Shown piece after piece: positions 36,520-47,301 of a stretch of 64,000 bases of DNA. This DNA is from Trichobilharzia szidati. Taxonomy: Eukaryota > Platyhelminthes > Trematoda > Strigeidida > Schistosomatidae. Where the stretch lies: NCBI GenBank assembly GCA_944472155.2, contig OX235271.1, forward strand, positions 36,878,633 through 36,942,632, in the 5' to 3' direction. Position 1 is the stretch's first letter, and each line of letters starts with the position of its first letter. Made by a program: the position numbers and the translations under genes. The notes under the pieces are model-generated. The model was not told where the DNA came from, ran no database searches, and saw only the letters and a list, made by a program, of their open reading frames with translations.

Positions 36520-38990
36520 CTTGTTTTCTCAAGTTTCATTTGTACATTTGTTTTGCTTCACTTTTTGTGTCAGGTAACCATTATTCGATCGACTGTTATT
36601 CGTATGGGTGCTTTTGTCATGATTGCTGCTTTTTGTCTGGAATCTTAAACAGAGGCAAAGCAAACAACAAGTGTGGTCTCTAAGTTCATACATTAGTGGA
36701 TCGATGATTTCTGAAGTTCTTGCATGGGAATTGGCACTAGTGTCGCTTGCGAACTCTCTTAGTGTGCCGTTAAGTACCTTTTCAAAGGAGGCCACTGTGC
36801 CTGCTAGTCGCATTTCTGTTGATAGCTTGTTCCATATCTCAGCATATCTAATCAAGTAAACCGTTTGCCTGGTGGCTGTTTTAAATTGTTCCATAGCCAC
36901 TGTACCTAAATTTATATCCACTGTCGTCTAAAAACCGAGTACCATTAGTAGAGGTACACACTATGTGCTTAAGAAGCCTATAGAAGAGTACCAAATTTAA
37001 CCGCAGTCGTCTTAACCATAGTGCTTCGAGTCCTAGGATTTCACATCCGGTGGAGTAGTTTGTGGCGTTTTCGGTTTCGAGTACTTTTAGCATGAAGTAC
37101 CTTTCTGCTCAGCCTACTTTTATTCTGCCTTCTACGTGTGTACTACCAAACATGAATGAGAAGTAATCTAGGAGTAGGCGCACACGAACTTTGTACAGTA
37201 GTATTCTGGATTCACTTCTGTAGGAGTTCCTGAGTAGGAAACCAATAAGCCTGCGTGATTTCGATGCTTGTTTCGAGATATGCTCTGAAAATGGCAGATT
37301 ATTTCAGTCCTACGTATAGTACAGATTTTAGTCTGCGGATTTTGTGGCCTTGAATTGCTAGGTCGAGTGCTAGGCTGGAACAGCCTATGCAGAGCCAACC
37401 ACACTTTTTGACATTAAACTGGAGTCTCTAGGTGTCACATCATCTATCCATTTTTACCAATTCTTCATGCATAGAGTTCAAAGTTGTACCGATATCTGTA
37501 TTTGTGCAAGTATAAGTCGCCTTTAAGTCATCTGCATACAGTATTGGTCGTATATTGTTAAATGGAGAGGGCCCAATACACTCACCTGGATGACATCACT
37601 GATAATTGGTGTAGGCCTGGAGGTCATCGAGCCAACTTTTGTTGTCTGATTTCTGTCACAGAGAAATGATTTTATCCAGTTGTGGAGGGGTTTGCGTATC
37701 CCTAGTGAGCATAGTCTGCTGACTAACAGACTATGTGGGACTCTGTCGAAGGCTTTCCTTATATCGATATAAAGGATTATTACTAGTTCTCCTCTATCTC
37801 ATCTTTAGGCAACTTCGTTGAAAAAGCCTATATGGCAAGTGACGCATAATCTTTTCGTGAGGAATCCGTGTTGTGACTGGTTGATGAGTTTATGTTTTAG
37901 AAAGTAGTCTGACATTTGGTCTTTGATTACTTTCTCCATGATCCGTGATATGACAGGTGTTATATTGATAGGCCTATAATTACATGCACTAGTTTTGGCC
38001 CCTCCTTTATGCTTAGGTAGTATATACGTGTTTTTCCAAGTTTCAGGGTAGGTCCCAGTCACTAGTGAGAGGGTGGATACTCTAGATAATGATAATATTA
38101 TGTCCGTACCACCGTTTTTGTATATGATAGATGGTATATCATCTATCCCATAACTACCATTAGCTTTTTATGTCTTTACCGCTGATGATATATTTTGTAT
38201 ATTGAAGTTGATTTCACCTAACTTGTAGTTATATTCGCAGGTTATGTCGAGAATTGGGGACGGATGCTCTTTGGTGTCACTGGAGAACCACTGGCTAAGG
38301 AGTGCACTGATAATCTAGGGGTTCATCGTAAATTGCACCTTCATGTTCCAAGTGGCTAAGATTGTTGTCTACACCCCTCTTCATTCGTTTTTGCAAGATC
38401 TTGCAGAGTTCCTCAGTTTTAGAGGTATCCCCAGGTGCTTTATTTTCTTCGAGATGTGCCTGCATTTTATGTCTCCCCTCAAGATTTTTAGGTGTCTCAC
38501 GTATCTTGTGTAACGCACTGAATTCTTTCCTTTTCAGTTTCCTTAGTTTTAATCGCGTTTTGCGGTCTATGAATAGAGTTGGTGTCAAAAAGGTGGATTT
38601 TGGGGGTGCAATTGTGTCTCTTACCTAACTGATTGTCTCGTAGCAGGTATTAAGTGTTACTTCTGAGTTACTATCGGCAAAGCACTCATACCAGTTAGAG
38701 CTTCTCAAGAACGTTGGTAGGAATTCTCAGTCGGCATTTTTATAGTTTCTATAAACATGGTAAACTGCGGAAATTTTAGGTGCGTTAAGCTGTCGTAGAA
38801 ACCACGTTGTAGAAATCCTGAGTCAGCCTATCCTCGAGACAATTTCCTTAAGAAATTTTGTTCGATTAACCCGTTTTCTGGAGCAATATCTGGGGTTTTC
38901 CATTGAGTGCACTTGATAATGGTTGATGGGGCTAGACTTGAGCTCTACGTAGATTGTGACATGGAGATGAGACCAAGCAAAAGTAGCAGG
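36520..38990 (-). mobile_element. CR1/Jockey-like non-LTR retrotransposon, decayed
   Basis: Minus-strand pieces in family order: a linker IDRKTRLKLRKLKRKEFSAL and KILQKRMKRGVDNNLS; RT start WKNTYILPKHKGGAKTSACN and NYRPINITPVISRIMEKVI; the catalytic box PILYADDLKATYTCTNTD (YADD at 37527-37538); VKKCGWLCIG; and the C-terminal LRLNLVLFYRLLKHIV and EIWNKLSTEMRLAGTVASF. Stops and frameshifts separate them. It differs from RTE-A and RTE-B. Confidence 0.8.
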
Positions 38991-40699
38991 TAAAACGTAG
39001 ATATGTTGAAAAACCTATTCGCGGAAATGCCGCTACCCAGTTACACAATGCTGTGTCAGTGAGGCAGCATTTTACCTGGTTCTGACAGGCTAACAGGTAA
39101 TAATAATTTATATTTCGTATAAACGGGTAAGTTTACAAGAAATGCATGCCATTTTTACAGGCGCGATCAGTAATTTTGTAAATTACAATCCTGAAGTATC
39201 ATAAATTAATACTTTTTCAAAAGTTTGAATTGTTCAATTATTGTACAAGCAATCAGAACAGGCTCTGATAAATGTTAAATTGTAAGCCGTTTAATAAGTT
39301 CACCATCAAAGTTGAGTGACAACCCAAACTTCGTTCCGTTTCCTGCTGATCGTTATGGTCAACCAGTGAACAGCGTATATCTGGGTTAGTGCTATGCTCC
39401 CACGTGATTGAACGCTATTTCAGGAAGAGGAGAAAATTCTGCGCAGTTGAAAAATGGTATAGAATGCAATTATGAATAATGCATCATCGGAAGTATATTT
39501 ACAAGATAAATACAAGGAGAGGAAGCTATATAGTACTTGAAATGAAAGTATACATTTGCAATGTTTAATGCTAACCATATTGGTCTAAGTATGGAAAATA
39601 TGATGTTTTCAATGAAGACATAGCTTTGTTCAAACATTGGTGTTGTTGTGCTTTTAATCAAAGCAACCAGACTTTGAGTGAGCAACAAATATGGACAAAG
39701 AGCAAGTTTCAGCTTCAATAAAGGCCTTGGTGGTTAAGATCAGATAGAGTATAATAGTGCGTAAAAAAGATTATTGTGAGGTAGGTAAGTTGTATTTAAG
39801 TGAGGAGTGAATTCGAAGATCTGGAAAATTAGAATCCGTAGAACATACTGACCTGTAAGATGTCTCACGAATTTTTTAAGGCCAAATGGGTAGCATTTTA
39901 ACAAGAAGCTGAACAGGCTTGTAGATAGTAGGAGCCAAAGCACCTTTTTTATTTATAATTAGGTCTGTACAACCCTTATCATTTTTTTGTTGAGGGTCCA
40001 GACTAATATTTAATTCTCGAGCTGCCAAAAAATGCATGTTGCTGTCCTACAAATTGGAGCGATTCAAATTTGTGACCACTACCATATCTGCTGATCAGCA
40101 TGCGCCACCCTCCCTTACCCGCCCTTGAGGACCCCTGCAAAGCGAGAAAGAAAGGGGCGCGCTGATTAAGGAAGCCAACAACCTCACCTCGCCCTGGATA
40201 CTGTCTCACCACCCATAAAAGAACAGTTGGTACTGATAATAGTGTCAGTGTGTGTTCGTAGCTGATGCTCCCACGAGTTCAGACTCTCAAAAATGAAAAT
40301 TGAGATCAAGCGCAGGAGGTTTCCATGTGAGATGAAACCGAAAAGAAAACCAATTATTACTTCAGGTTTCATAACTGGAAAGCTTCGGTTTGAATGCCTT
40401 CGCACAACTTATAGGAGATGAAACCGAGATAACCGCTACTGCAAATCCAAGGAGGATGTATTGGTGGAAGTATGGATACCATTGATTCATGATCTAGAAT
40501 AAGAAGAGGCTGAGCCAACACAAATCATTTCAGGCTTGCCAGTTGTAAAACAACCAGTTCTGTAATCCTCTCGAACAACCTCGACTTCGTTTCTAATCGG
40601 CTTCGACTAGGATTAACGCTCATGGGTGTTGTTTGGTCATCCTGCTAGACTTAAACTCTGGTCACACTGATAGCTGTTTCTTTAGCCCATCCACCATGT
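38991..40699. other. unannotated stretch
   Basis: Mixed composition. A GC-richer part at 40070-40160 (CCCTCCCTTACCCGCCCTTG) stands out, but no gene or repeat was recognised. Confidence 0.3.
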
Positions 40700-41444
40700 T
40701 AGTTAGGCCAGGCAGCTTCTAACACAATAAAATTCGCTATGGAAATACAGAACGAAATTGGGGAACTGCCTCTGTTAGACAGCAAAATACAAAGAGTAGC
40801 AGACGGTAGCATAAAAACGAGGTTATTTAGAGAAACTACACATTCTGGAAAATTCCTTGATTATCAATCAGCTCATCCTTTTACGGTAAAACGACGATTA
40901 ATACAAGGTCTTGCAGATAGAATGTGTGGACTTACAGCAACACCAGATGACCAGCGTAAAGAAGAAAAACGTCCTATTCAAAATGTTACTCGGCAATAAC
41001 TGCCCAAAAGGGTTTATCGGAGATAATATAAAAAAGAAAAAAATAGGATAACACCAGAGAATAGGAAGAAGGAGGAGGGCGACAAACAATCACAATGCCA
41101 AAAAAGTGGTATATCAGAGGTAATTCGAAGAAACCTCAAAAATACTAGGATTCGCACCCCGTTTAAACCGATGAATCTAATTGAGAATAAGATCAATCAA
41201 ATGAAAGATCCAATAGAAATAATGGATGAAAACAATGTATTTTACAAAATATCCTGTGCTGAGTGTTTGACTGAAGATGTGGATCAAACGGCCAGATCAC
41301 TCAAAATAAGAGTTAATGAACATAAACTCCTAACTAAAGGTCAGCCAACAGAAACACAAGCTTACAAGAATTTAGAAAAAATTCATCTATGGCTGCACAT
41401 GCATGGGACAAAAACCACAATATAGATTGGAACAATATTTATAT
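40700..41444 (+). mobile_element. PLE-B-like element, RT end and endonuclease
   Basis: A frame reads FAMEIQNEIGELPLLDSKIQ, TRLFRETTHSGKFLDYQSAH and RRLIQGLADRMCG (post-catalytic RT region). After a gap come PFKPMNLIENKINQMKDP, NVFYKISCAECLTEDVDQTA (the GIY-YIG strand, YIGQ replaced by DVDQ) and HAWDKNHNIDWNNIYIL. 5'-truncated. It changes abruptly to PLE-A sequence near 41445. Confidence 0.75.
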
Positions 41445-41661
41445 TCTAAAACTAAACCAGTACTCACACAGAGAGTCAAGGACAAATTACCAAAGACGGT
41501 CTCATCAATGTGTGTCTGTGAATTCAACCGCTCATGTAGAGCCAGCTTCATTGGCCGTACTGAGAGGGCTTTATCCATGCAAGCGCGTGAACATGTATCT
41601 ATATGGTTGAGTAAAGGGGTAAACAAATGCGTAAATAGTGCAGTCTATGCCCACTTGGTAG
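41445..41661 (+). mobile_element. PLE-A, outer layer of the nest, segment 1
   Basis: TKPVLTQRVKDKLPKTVSSM followed by the endonuclease CVCEFNRSCRASFIGRTER (FIG for YIG) and AREHVSIWLSKGVNKCVNSA, ending at YAHLV where the first Gypsy element begins. The frame resumes at 45571 with DVGHSI once the element and one GTAG copy are removed. Confidence 0.85.
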
Positions 41662-42011
41662 TTTGGAGGTTGAAGGTACCGACGTTCGCGAACTGTACAG
41701 AGTATACTAACGCAAGATCTTATACCAACAACTTCTATAGTGTTCGCTCTTCGAGTACCAAAGATAAAGCAAAAGACCAGATTTAGTCGTCCAAAGTACG
41801 TAATATATTTCGGGACCAAATCACGGGTTGAAGTGAATGCTTAGCTAGCTAGTAGTCGTGCACGCACGTGACACGACGGAGTACCAAATGGCGGGGATGC
41901 TTGACCGGAAGCCTTCAGCTAAAGAGGTCGACTTAAACAGGGAGGGTCAGCATCCAATGTTGAGTGATGATTGCTGTGGTCAATAATTTTGAGGAGTTAT
42001 TTACCGCTACA
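41662..42011 (-). repeat. Gypsy-1 3' LTR (350 bp)
   Basis: Nearly identical to 45221-45570; on minus it starts TGTAGCGGTAAATAACTCC. Differences seen include ACC/ATC near 41679 and AGG-AGT/AGG-AAT near 41994. High identity implies a fairly recent insertion. Confidence 0.95.
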
Positions 42012-42024
42012 GCTCACTCCCCCT
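42012..42024 (-). promoter_or_regulatory. Gypsy-1 polypurine tract
   Basis: On minus, AGGGGGAGTGAGC directly precedes TGTAGCGG of the 3' LTR; expected primer for plus-strand DNA synthesis. Confidence 0.7.
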
Positions 42025-42516
42025 AGTGGGGTTGTGAGTTCCCTAAGACAGAACCAGCTGGAAGAAAAAAATCTCTATGGTTCCCTGATGGGTGAAAAAA
42101 TCTTCCGAGCGGCTTGGTGGGGTGCCTACTGGTCTGTCTACCTATGCTAATATGGTGTCTGTACATAGCTTCCTCGATGTTGTTCGTTGGATCCCGTGCT
42201 TTGTTGATTTCTTGTCCAGTACCCGTCGCACCTCGAAAAGAAAACAAGAATGCTAAGAACCTTGTTGAGGAAAATGTACCAAACCAGCGTTTTTTAAAAA
42301 AAATATGTGCATCTACGATACAGTAAAATAATGTAAAGTTTAAAACATTGAAAAAAATATACATCCAATTTTTTTAAGTGCATGTATAATGTACGGTTAT
42401 AGGAAAAAATCTTTTAGTTGTGTTTAGTGATGAGACATAAAACGTTGATGTATCTGAAAAGAAGAAATAATGATTAATACCACAAACGAATGAGTTGGGC
42501 GAAACGCACCACTCAG

Positions 42517-42705
42517 TTATGTAAAATAGGTGTGAAGGTATTCTGGGAATCTTACGTGACGTCCAGAACGCGTTTTTTTGGAGGGTTCGACCGAAGTTTC
42601 GGTGGTTTTCGCCATGCTAGGGAGTTCTTCGAAGACTAAAGGAGATTCAATTACTTGTGGATTTTCGGGTACGTTTAGCTCTAGGTTAATAGGATTACCC
42701 TCCAA
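42517..42705 (-). CDS. Gypsy-1 pol C-terminal tail (separate frame)
   Basis: Carries the proline-rich end NPINLELNVPENPQ ... SKKTRSGRHVRFPEYLHTYF, the GRxVxxPxxxxxY-type pol terminus of CsRn1-like elements. It is separated from the integrase frame by about 165 bp with a stop and frameshift. The stretch 42025-42510 between it and the 3' LTR has no recognised domain. Confidence 0.7.
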   Translation of the reverse strand: MEGNPINLELNVPENPQVIESPLVFEELPSMAKTTETSVEPSKKTRSGRHVRFPEYLHTYFT

Positions 42706-42869
42706 GTAAGCCGGTTTCAGACGGTAGATACTGACGGTGTCTTCACGGCCTTTCTTGTCTAAGGTGAAGAATTTATCCGTACGTTTAATTACTTTATATG
42801 GTCCGTCATACGGGGGTTCAAGAGGGCGACGTACAGAGTTACGACGAACAAATACGTGTGAAGAAGTTT

Positions 42870-44648
42870 TTAAACAGGGGTGAACGAAGACATCAATGGA
42901 CTGTGGTCGGAGGGAGCAGGTTTAACTGAAGGCATTGCTGTTGTAAGCCTGCTGACGTATGAGGAGTGATCTACCGCTGGAATGAAGCTTGAGGGACAAA
43001 CAAACTCACCTGGCAGTCGTAGTGTCGTGCCATATACTAGCTCAGCGGTAGTACAACCAGCATCGGTTTTTAAGGCGTTTCGTACCCCCAGGAGAACTAA
43101 CGGAAGGGATTCAGTCCAATGGGCGTTATTTGCAGCTGATGAACCAGCTTTCAACTGTATGTGTAGACATTCTACCATACCAGTAGCTTGTGGATGGTAG
43201 GCTGTTGTTCGAAAACGCATGCAACCAAGGATTTTAGTCAAAGCGAAGAACAAACCGCTTTCGAATTGCCGCCCACGATCAGTTGTTATGGAAGATGGGC
43301 ATCCAAAGTTTGCGATCCATCTTTCTACAAAGACGCGTGCGACGGTTTCAGCAGATATATCCTTGATGGGTACTGCTTCAGGCCATCGTGTGAAGCAATC
43401 GATGCAGGTTAACATGTAGGTATATCCATGAGATTCTGGGAGGGGGCCAACTAAATCTATATAGACGTGTTCGAAACGGGCATTGGGGATAAGAAATGTG
43501 CCAAGGGGGCTTTTGGTGTGTCTTATTTCCTTGCACTTTTGGCAAGACAAGCGCGTGTGTACCCATTCCCTTACTTCCTTGTTAATACCAGGCCAACAAA
43601 ACCGACTAGCTACGAGCTTGACAGTAGTTCGAATACCTGGGTGGGATAAGCCATGCAACGTATTGAAGACGTTACGGCGATAACTTTTAGGCACGATAGG
43701 GCGAGGAGTACTAGTGGAAATGTCACGGAGAATAGTATCTTTTCCTATACCTAAGGGTTTCTCGGCTAATTGTAGAGTCGTTATCGACAACTCATGCCGA
43801 AGCTCGGTATCTTCTTTTTGAAGACGAGCCAATTTAACAAGGTCTATGCCGTCGATTTGGGTGAAGGAACAAATACGTGACAAGGCATCTGCCACAGTAT
43901 TGTTAACTCCGGAAACATGGCGAATATCTGATGAAAACTGTGAAACGTAATCTAGTTGTCGTGATTCCCTGGGTGAATACTTATCTGAGGTTGAGTTCAG
44001 AGAGTACGTCAGAGGTTTGTGGTCAGTGAAAATTATGAATTCACGGCCCTCCACTGAATGTCGAAAATGACGTATAGCACAGTACATAGCTAGTTCTCTT
44101 CCGAATGTGCTGTACTTCGTTTCAGCTACTTGAAGGCGCCTCGAGAAAAAGGCGAGTGGTTGCCACTCTTTGTTAACTAGTTGTTGCAGAACTGCGCCGA
44201 TTGTAGTGTCTGATGCATCAACTGAGATACTTAACGGTGCCGTTGGATCCTGATATATAAGAAGGGTGGCATCCGCAATAGCTTTTTTTACCTGAGTAAA
44301 AGCATGTCGAGAAGACGCGTCGAGTTCGATAGATTTGTTATTCCCTCGAAGAAAGTCTGTCAATGGCTGAATCAGAGAAGCACAGTTGGGAATAAACCGT
44401 CGGTAATAACTTACCAAGCCGTTGAAAATGCGAAGACTTTTCACTGTCTTTGGCTCCGGAAAGTTTAGTATCGCTTCGACTTTAGTAGCCAGTGGGCGAA
44501 TGGTCTGGCAGTCAATAGTGTGACACAGGAAGTCGAGTGAGTCAACGCCTATCTGACACTTGAATATTGATGGTACCACCATGTAGGCGTAGCCTTTCAA
44601 ATGCCAAGTCCAAGTGTCTAAGGTGAGTTCCCTTATCTGGACTGGCAA
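42870..44648 (-). CDS. Gypsy-1 RT end, RNase H and integrase
   Basis: From about residue 30: [12 protein letters not shown] and the RT thumb ([16 protein letters not shown]). RNase H shows [27 protein letters not shown] and [18 protein letters not shown] follows. Integrase has the zinc finger [14 protein letters not shown] ... CQKC, then a DDE core with [20 protein letters not shown] and [13 protein letters not shown] (Glu present). The catalytic residues look intact. A stop at about 42868 ends the frame; the last pol residues continue in another frame at 42705-42517. Confidence 0.93.
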   Translation of the reverse strand: MPVQIRELTLDTWTWHLKGYAYMVVPSIFKCQIGVDSLDFLCHTIDCQTIRPLATKVEAILNFPEPKTVKSLRIFNGLVSYYRRFIPNCASLIQPLTDFLRGNNKSIELDASSRHAFTQVKKAIADATLLIYQDPTAPLSISVDASDTTIGAVLQQLVNKEWQPLAFFSRRLQVAETKYSTFGRELAMYCAIRHFRHSVEGREFIIFTDHKPLTYSLNSTSDKYSPRESRQLDYVSQFSSDIRHVSGVNNTVADALSRICSFTQIDGIDLVKLARLQKEDTELRHELSITTLQLAEKPLGIGKDTILRDISTSTPRPIVPKSYRRNVFNTLHGLSHPGIRTTVKLVASRFCWPGINKEVREWVHTRLSCQKCKEIRHTKSPLGTFLIPNARFEHVYIDLVGPLPESHGYTYMLTCIDCFTRWPEAVPIKDISAETVARVFVERWIANFGCPSSITTDRGRQFESGLFFALTKILGCMRFRTTAYHPQATGMVECLHIQLKAGSSAANNAHWTESLPLVLLGVRNALKTDAGCTTAELVYGTTLRLPGEFVCPSSFIPAVDHSSYVSRLTTAMPSVKPAPSDHSPLMSSFTPV

Positions 44649-45153
44649 TGAGACAGTCGTCTAAGTATGCATATACAAAGTTGAGACCGCGAAATACTTC
44701 ATCGATGAAGCGTTGGAATGTTTGGGCCGCACTCCGGAGGCCGAATCGCATACGTAGGAATTCGAAAAGTCCGAAAGGTGTGATGATAGCCATTTTCGGA
44801 ATATCTTCCGTTGCCATCGGAATTTGGTTATACGCTTTAACCAAGTCGATTTTTGAGAATATAGATGCTCCAGATAACGTTGCCGTCAAGTCGTGTATGT
44901 GAGGCAAAGGGTAGCAATCAGGGGTTGTTTCGGCGTTTACTGGCCGGTGATGACCAGTGGGTCGCCAATCGTTACTATCCTTTTTCGGTACCACATGCAA
45001 TTCAGCTATCTGAAACCACGTTTCGGCATTATCTGGCCAATATGGTACTAGCTGAATTGTTCTGGCGGTTGAGGGGATACGAATAACCTTGGGGCTAGGA
45101 TCACTCATGACGAAATGTATGCCAATTACGATATTGTACAAGAACAAACACAA
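44542..45153 (-). CDS. Gypsy-1 gag start fused to reverse transcriptase
   Basis: The frame begins with gag-type [25 protein letters not shown] and passes without a break into [60 protein letters not shown] and the catalytic box [12 protein letters not shown]. The intervening gag, zinc knuckles, protease and RT N-terminus are missing, so a deletion joined residue ~40 of gag to RT. A frameshift near 44560 moves the end of RT into the next frame. Confidence 0.88.
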   Translation of the reverse strand: MCLFLYNIVIGIHFVMSDPSPKVIRIPSTARTIQLVPYWPDNAETWFQIAELHVVPKKDSNDWRPTGHHRPVNAETTPDCYPLPHIHDLTATLSGASIFSKIDLVKAYNQIPMATEDIPKMAIITPFGLFEFLRMRFGLRSAAQTFQRFIDEVFRGLNFVYAYLDDCLIASPDKGTHLRHLDLAFERLRLHGGTINIQVSDRR

Positions 45154-45205
45154 AAAGGAACGAACTCACCGGGTTTTCTGCGTGTTTATTGAAGATGAAG
45201 TTCGT

Positions 45206-45219
45206 GGTTAGGCTCACCA
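45206..45219 (-). promoter_or_regulatory. Gypsy-1 primer-binding site
   Basis: TGGTGAGCCTAACC lies one base inside the 5' LTR. It begins with TGG, complementary to a tRNA CCA end. Which tRNA is used is not certain; CsRn1 relatives are reported to use tRNA-Trp, and only the first six bases fit that here. Confidence 0.65.
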
Positions 45220-45220
45220 G

Positions 45221-45570
45221 TTTGGAGGTTGAAGGTATCGACGTTCGCGAACTGTACAGAGTATACTAACGCAAGATCTTATACCAACAACTTCTATAGT
45301 GTTCGCTCTTCGAGTACCAAAGATAAAGCAAAAGACCAGATTTAGTCGTCCAAAGTACGTAATATATTTCGGGACCAAATCACGGGTTGAAGTGAATGCT
45401 TAGCTAGCTAGTAGTCGTGCACGCACGTGACACGACGGAGTACCAAATGGCGGGGATGCTTGACCGGAAGCCTTCAGCTAAAGAGGTCGACTTAAACAGG
45501 GAGGGTCAGCATCCAATGTTGAGTGATGATTGCTGTGGTCAATAATTTTGAGGAATTATTTACCGCTATT
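45221..45570 (-). repeat. Gypsy-1 5' LTR (350 bp)
   Basis: Partner of 41662-42011. On minus the first two bases are AA instead of TG. It contains the promoter and polyadenylation region of the element, not resolved here. Confidence 0.93.
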
Positions 45571-46161
45571 GTAGATGTTGGACACTCGATATAAACTTGA
45601 CCAGACATTCTCAGTTATATTCTGCATTACTAGTAATATATCTAGAGGAGGTCGACCACGTCTTCTATCAGTAGCTGAAGCGGTTGCAATCAAAACCACA
45701 AGACAGACTATTTGTATATAGAAGAAGTATGTTCAACTGCTATGTTTACCTTGGCCTACAAGAATTCAACAAATCCTCCATAAACATTAGCACTTTAAAT
45801 TCTTATCAGGATTTGTTTTCTTTTCTTCGTCTATTCCTTTGTTTCATTGATAAACATTCATTTCTGACCTCTTAGGACTTCATGATCTTTCTTGTTATTT
45901 CTATTACCTTAGGTGTTAGCAGTGCTTTTCTAACTTGTTATCATATTTACAAAATCATGTTCATTCCACTTCATTACTATTATTTGACAATCATTCACCG
46001 ATAGTACTTTAAAGTTTACACCACATCATCGCTTTTATTATTTTATAATCATTATTGTCGTTATTTTCAACCTTGAATTTATGTCTAGTCCGCCCCATTT
46101 GTTGGTTTATTTTCATGTTGTCTCACACACCTTGATTACACTCACTCTCGAAACTTTTATA
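45571..46161 (+). mobile_element. PLE-A, outer layer, segment 2
   Basis: Resumes with DVGHSI and, after a frameshift, RPRLLSVAEAVAIKTTRQTI (C-terminal PLE endonuclease block, compare AEAIAIRLKQPVLCV of the copy at 4500), then the 3' UTR up to the second Gypsy element. Confidence 0.8.
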
Positions 46162-46354
46162 TGGTGATTGACAATTCCTATCTCTGTATTGTTTGAATGC
46201 TTACTGTTGTTTGTTAATATATTTATTATATGAATTGAAATGTAATTCCGCCAAATACAAATTTCTAGATTCATCCTTCTCTGTGTTTTCGGTTGAGTTC
46301 CTGTAATTCGGTCATTGCGAAATACGACTACCGCTATTACAAATAATCATAACA
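46162..46354 (+). repeat. Gypsy-2 5' LTR (193 bp)
   Basis: TGGTGATTGACAATTCC ... AAATAATCATAACA, nearly identical to 55895-56087. The 3' copy is preceded by TGTGGCGGATA, so the true boundary could lie a few bases further out. Confidence 0.88.
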
Positions 46355-46367
46355 TTTTTGCATCGCC

Positions 46368-46442
46368 ATGGAATTAAATAATCTTGAAAAGTTTCCTATA
46401 AATGGTTCACCGTGGGAAATCGCTGATTATCTTGAATCCTAT
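46368..46442 (+). CDS. Gypsy-2 gag, first 25 codons
   Basis: ATG opens MELNNLEKFPINGSP and WEIADYLESY, a gag-type N-terminus, 13 bp after the LTR. The frame stops at the CACTA terminus (46444). The continuation GFDGWCMLKNVRDVKISANF appears at 51918 beyond the transposon. Confidence 0.8.
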
Positions 46443-46449
46443 ACCCAAT

Positions 46450-46620
46450 CCGACAAATGTGTGGACAGAAAGTGGACATTTCTGGGACAATGTGGACAAA
46501 AAGGGTTTAGTTCATTTCCGATTGGGACATAATTCGATGAAATGGGACATTAAGGGGACACATTTAATGAATTGGGACATATTCCGAATAAAGGGGACAA
46601 AGTGTGGACACCATGGAAAA
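46450..46620. repeat. CACTA left subterminal GGGACA motifs
   Basis: Irregularly spaced GGACA/GGGACA motifs (GTGGACAGAAAGTGGACAT, CTGGGACAAT, TTGGGACAT, AAGGGGACA) occur about ten times. They match the motif of the right-end array; in CACTA elements such motifs bind the accessory protein or transposase. Confidence 0.75.
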
Positions 46621-47256
46621 TTTAAATGTACACGGGAGGTTACTGATAAATTGTGAGTAGTAAAATTTTTATGTCTAAATTACGTTACAACTACTTCAAA
46701 TGCATAAAAACTCATCAGTTAATTGATATGTTTCTCTTAATGTGATTATAATTACATGTATAGATCCACAGTTTCCAGTTGAATATTTTCAAAACATCCT
46801 AAAAGCAGAAGACAGAAGTAGGTGCTGACACTTAAAAGTAATAATGGTAGTATTATTTTCCTGATAACTACACCGTTTTCTGTCATACACTAATGCAGAC
46901 AGACACACACGCGTACACACATGTATGTTTGTATATAAACTTATATAATTTAAGAATAGTGACCAATAGCATTACATTGCAGTCACACTGAGAAATTCAC
47001 CTGTGACTTGTTATTGTCACTTTGACTGTGATAATGTAAGAGGTCAAGGTATTTCGGAATAATGTCACTCATGTGACTCGTATGACTCACAGGATATCGT
47101 GTCACGAATATGGTTTTATATGTTGGCTGATGCTTACTGGCCAATCAGTGGAGTTTATGAAAAGATCTGTGGTCAATGTTAATTGCAGCGCACCGTTTTT
47201 TTTTGTTTATCTGGTTTACAGTCCCACAGTCTGCGCGCACTTTTAAACTGTTCACG

Positions 47257-47262
47257 ATGCAG
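47257..47262 (+). CDS. CACTA shared first exon (ATGCAG)
   Basis: ATGCAG ends exactly at a strong donor CAG|GTAAGT. Splicing to 47302 opens the transposase; splicing to 49211 opens the DUF4806 protein, and both joins are in phase 0. The alternative use is inferred. Confidence 0.65.
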
Positions 47263-47301
47263 GTAAGTGGTCGGTGTGGTTCATATCTAATTTTCTCCTA
47301 G

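Larger units (their letters stand above)
41662..45570 (-). mobile_element. Gypsy-1: CsRn1-like LTR retrotransposon, internally deleted
   Basis: A 3909-bp element bounded by two 350-bp LTRs, with TSD GTAG at 41658-41661 and 45571-45574. On minus: 5' LTR, tRNA primer-binding site TGGTGAGCCTAACC, a short gag start fused to RT, RNase H, integrase, purine-rich tract and 3' LTR. The 4-bp TSD, the TGG-starting binding site and the gag/pol sequence style fit the CsRn1 clade known from flukes. Deletion of most of gag and the protease makes it non-autonomous. Confidence 0.92.

Noticed and set aside
42023..42364. Possible envelope-like third frame near the Gypsy-1 3' end
   Set aside because: Only a hydrophobic start is visible, with no conserved domain and an overlap with the polypurine tract. 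Treated as 3' non-coding DNA.
46402..46656. 84-codon frame at the left CACTA end
   Set aside because: It spans the gag/transposon junction and GGGACA repeats; neither part is in the gag frame.
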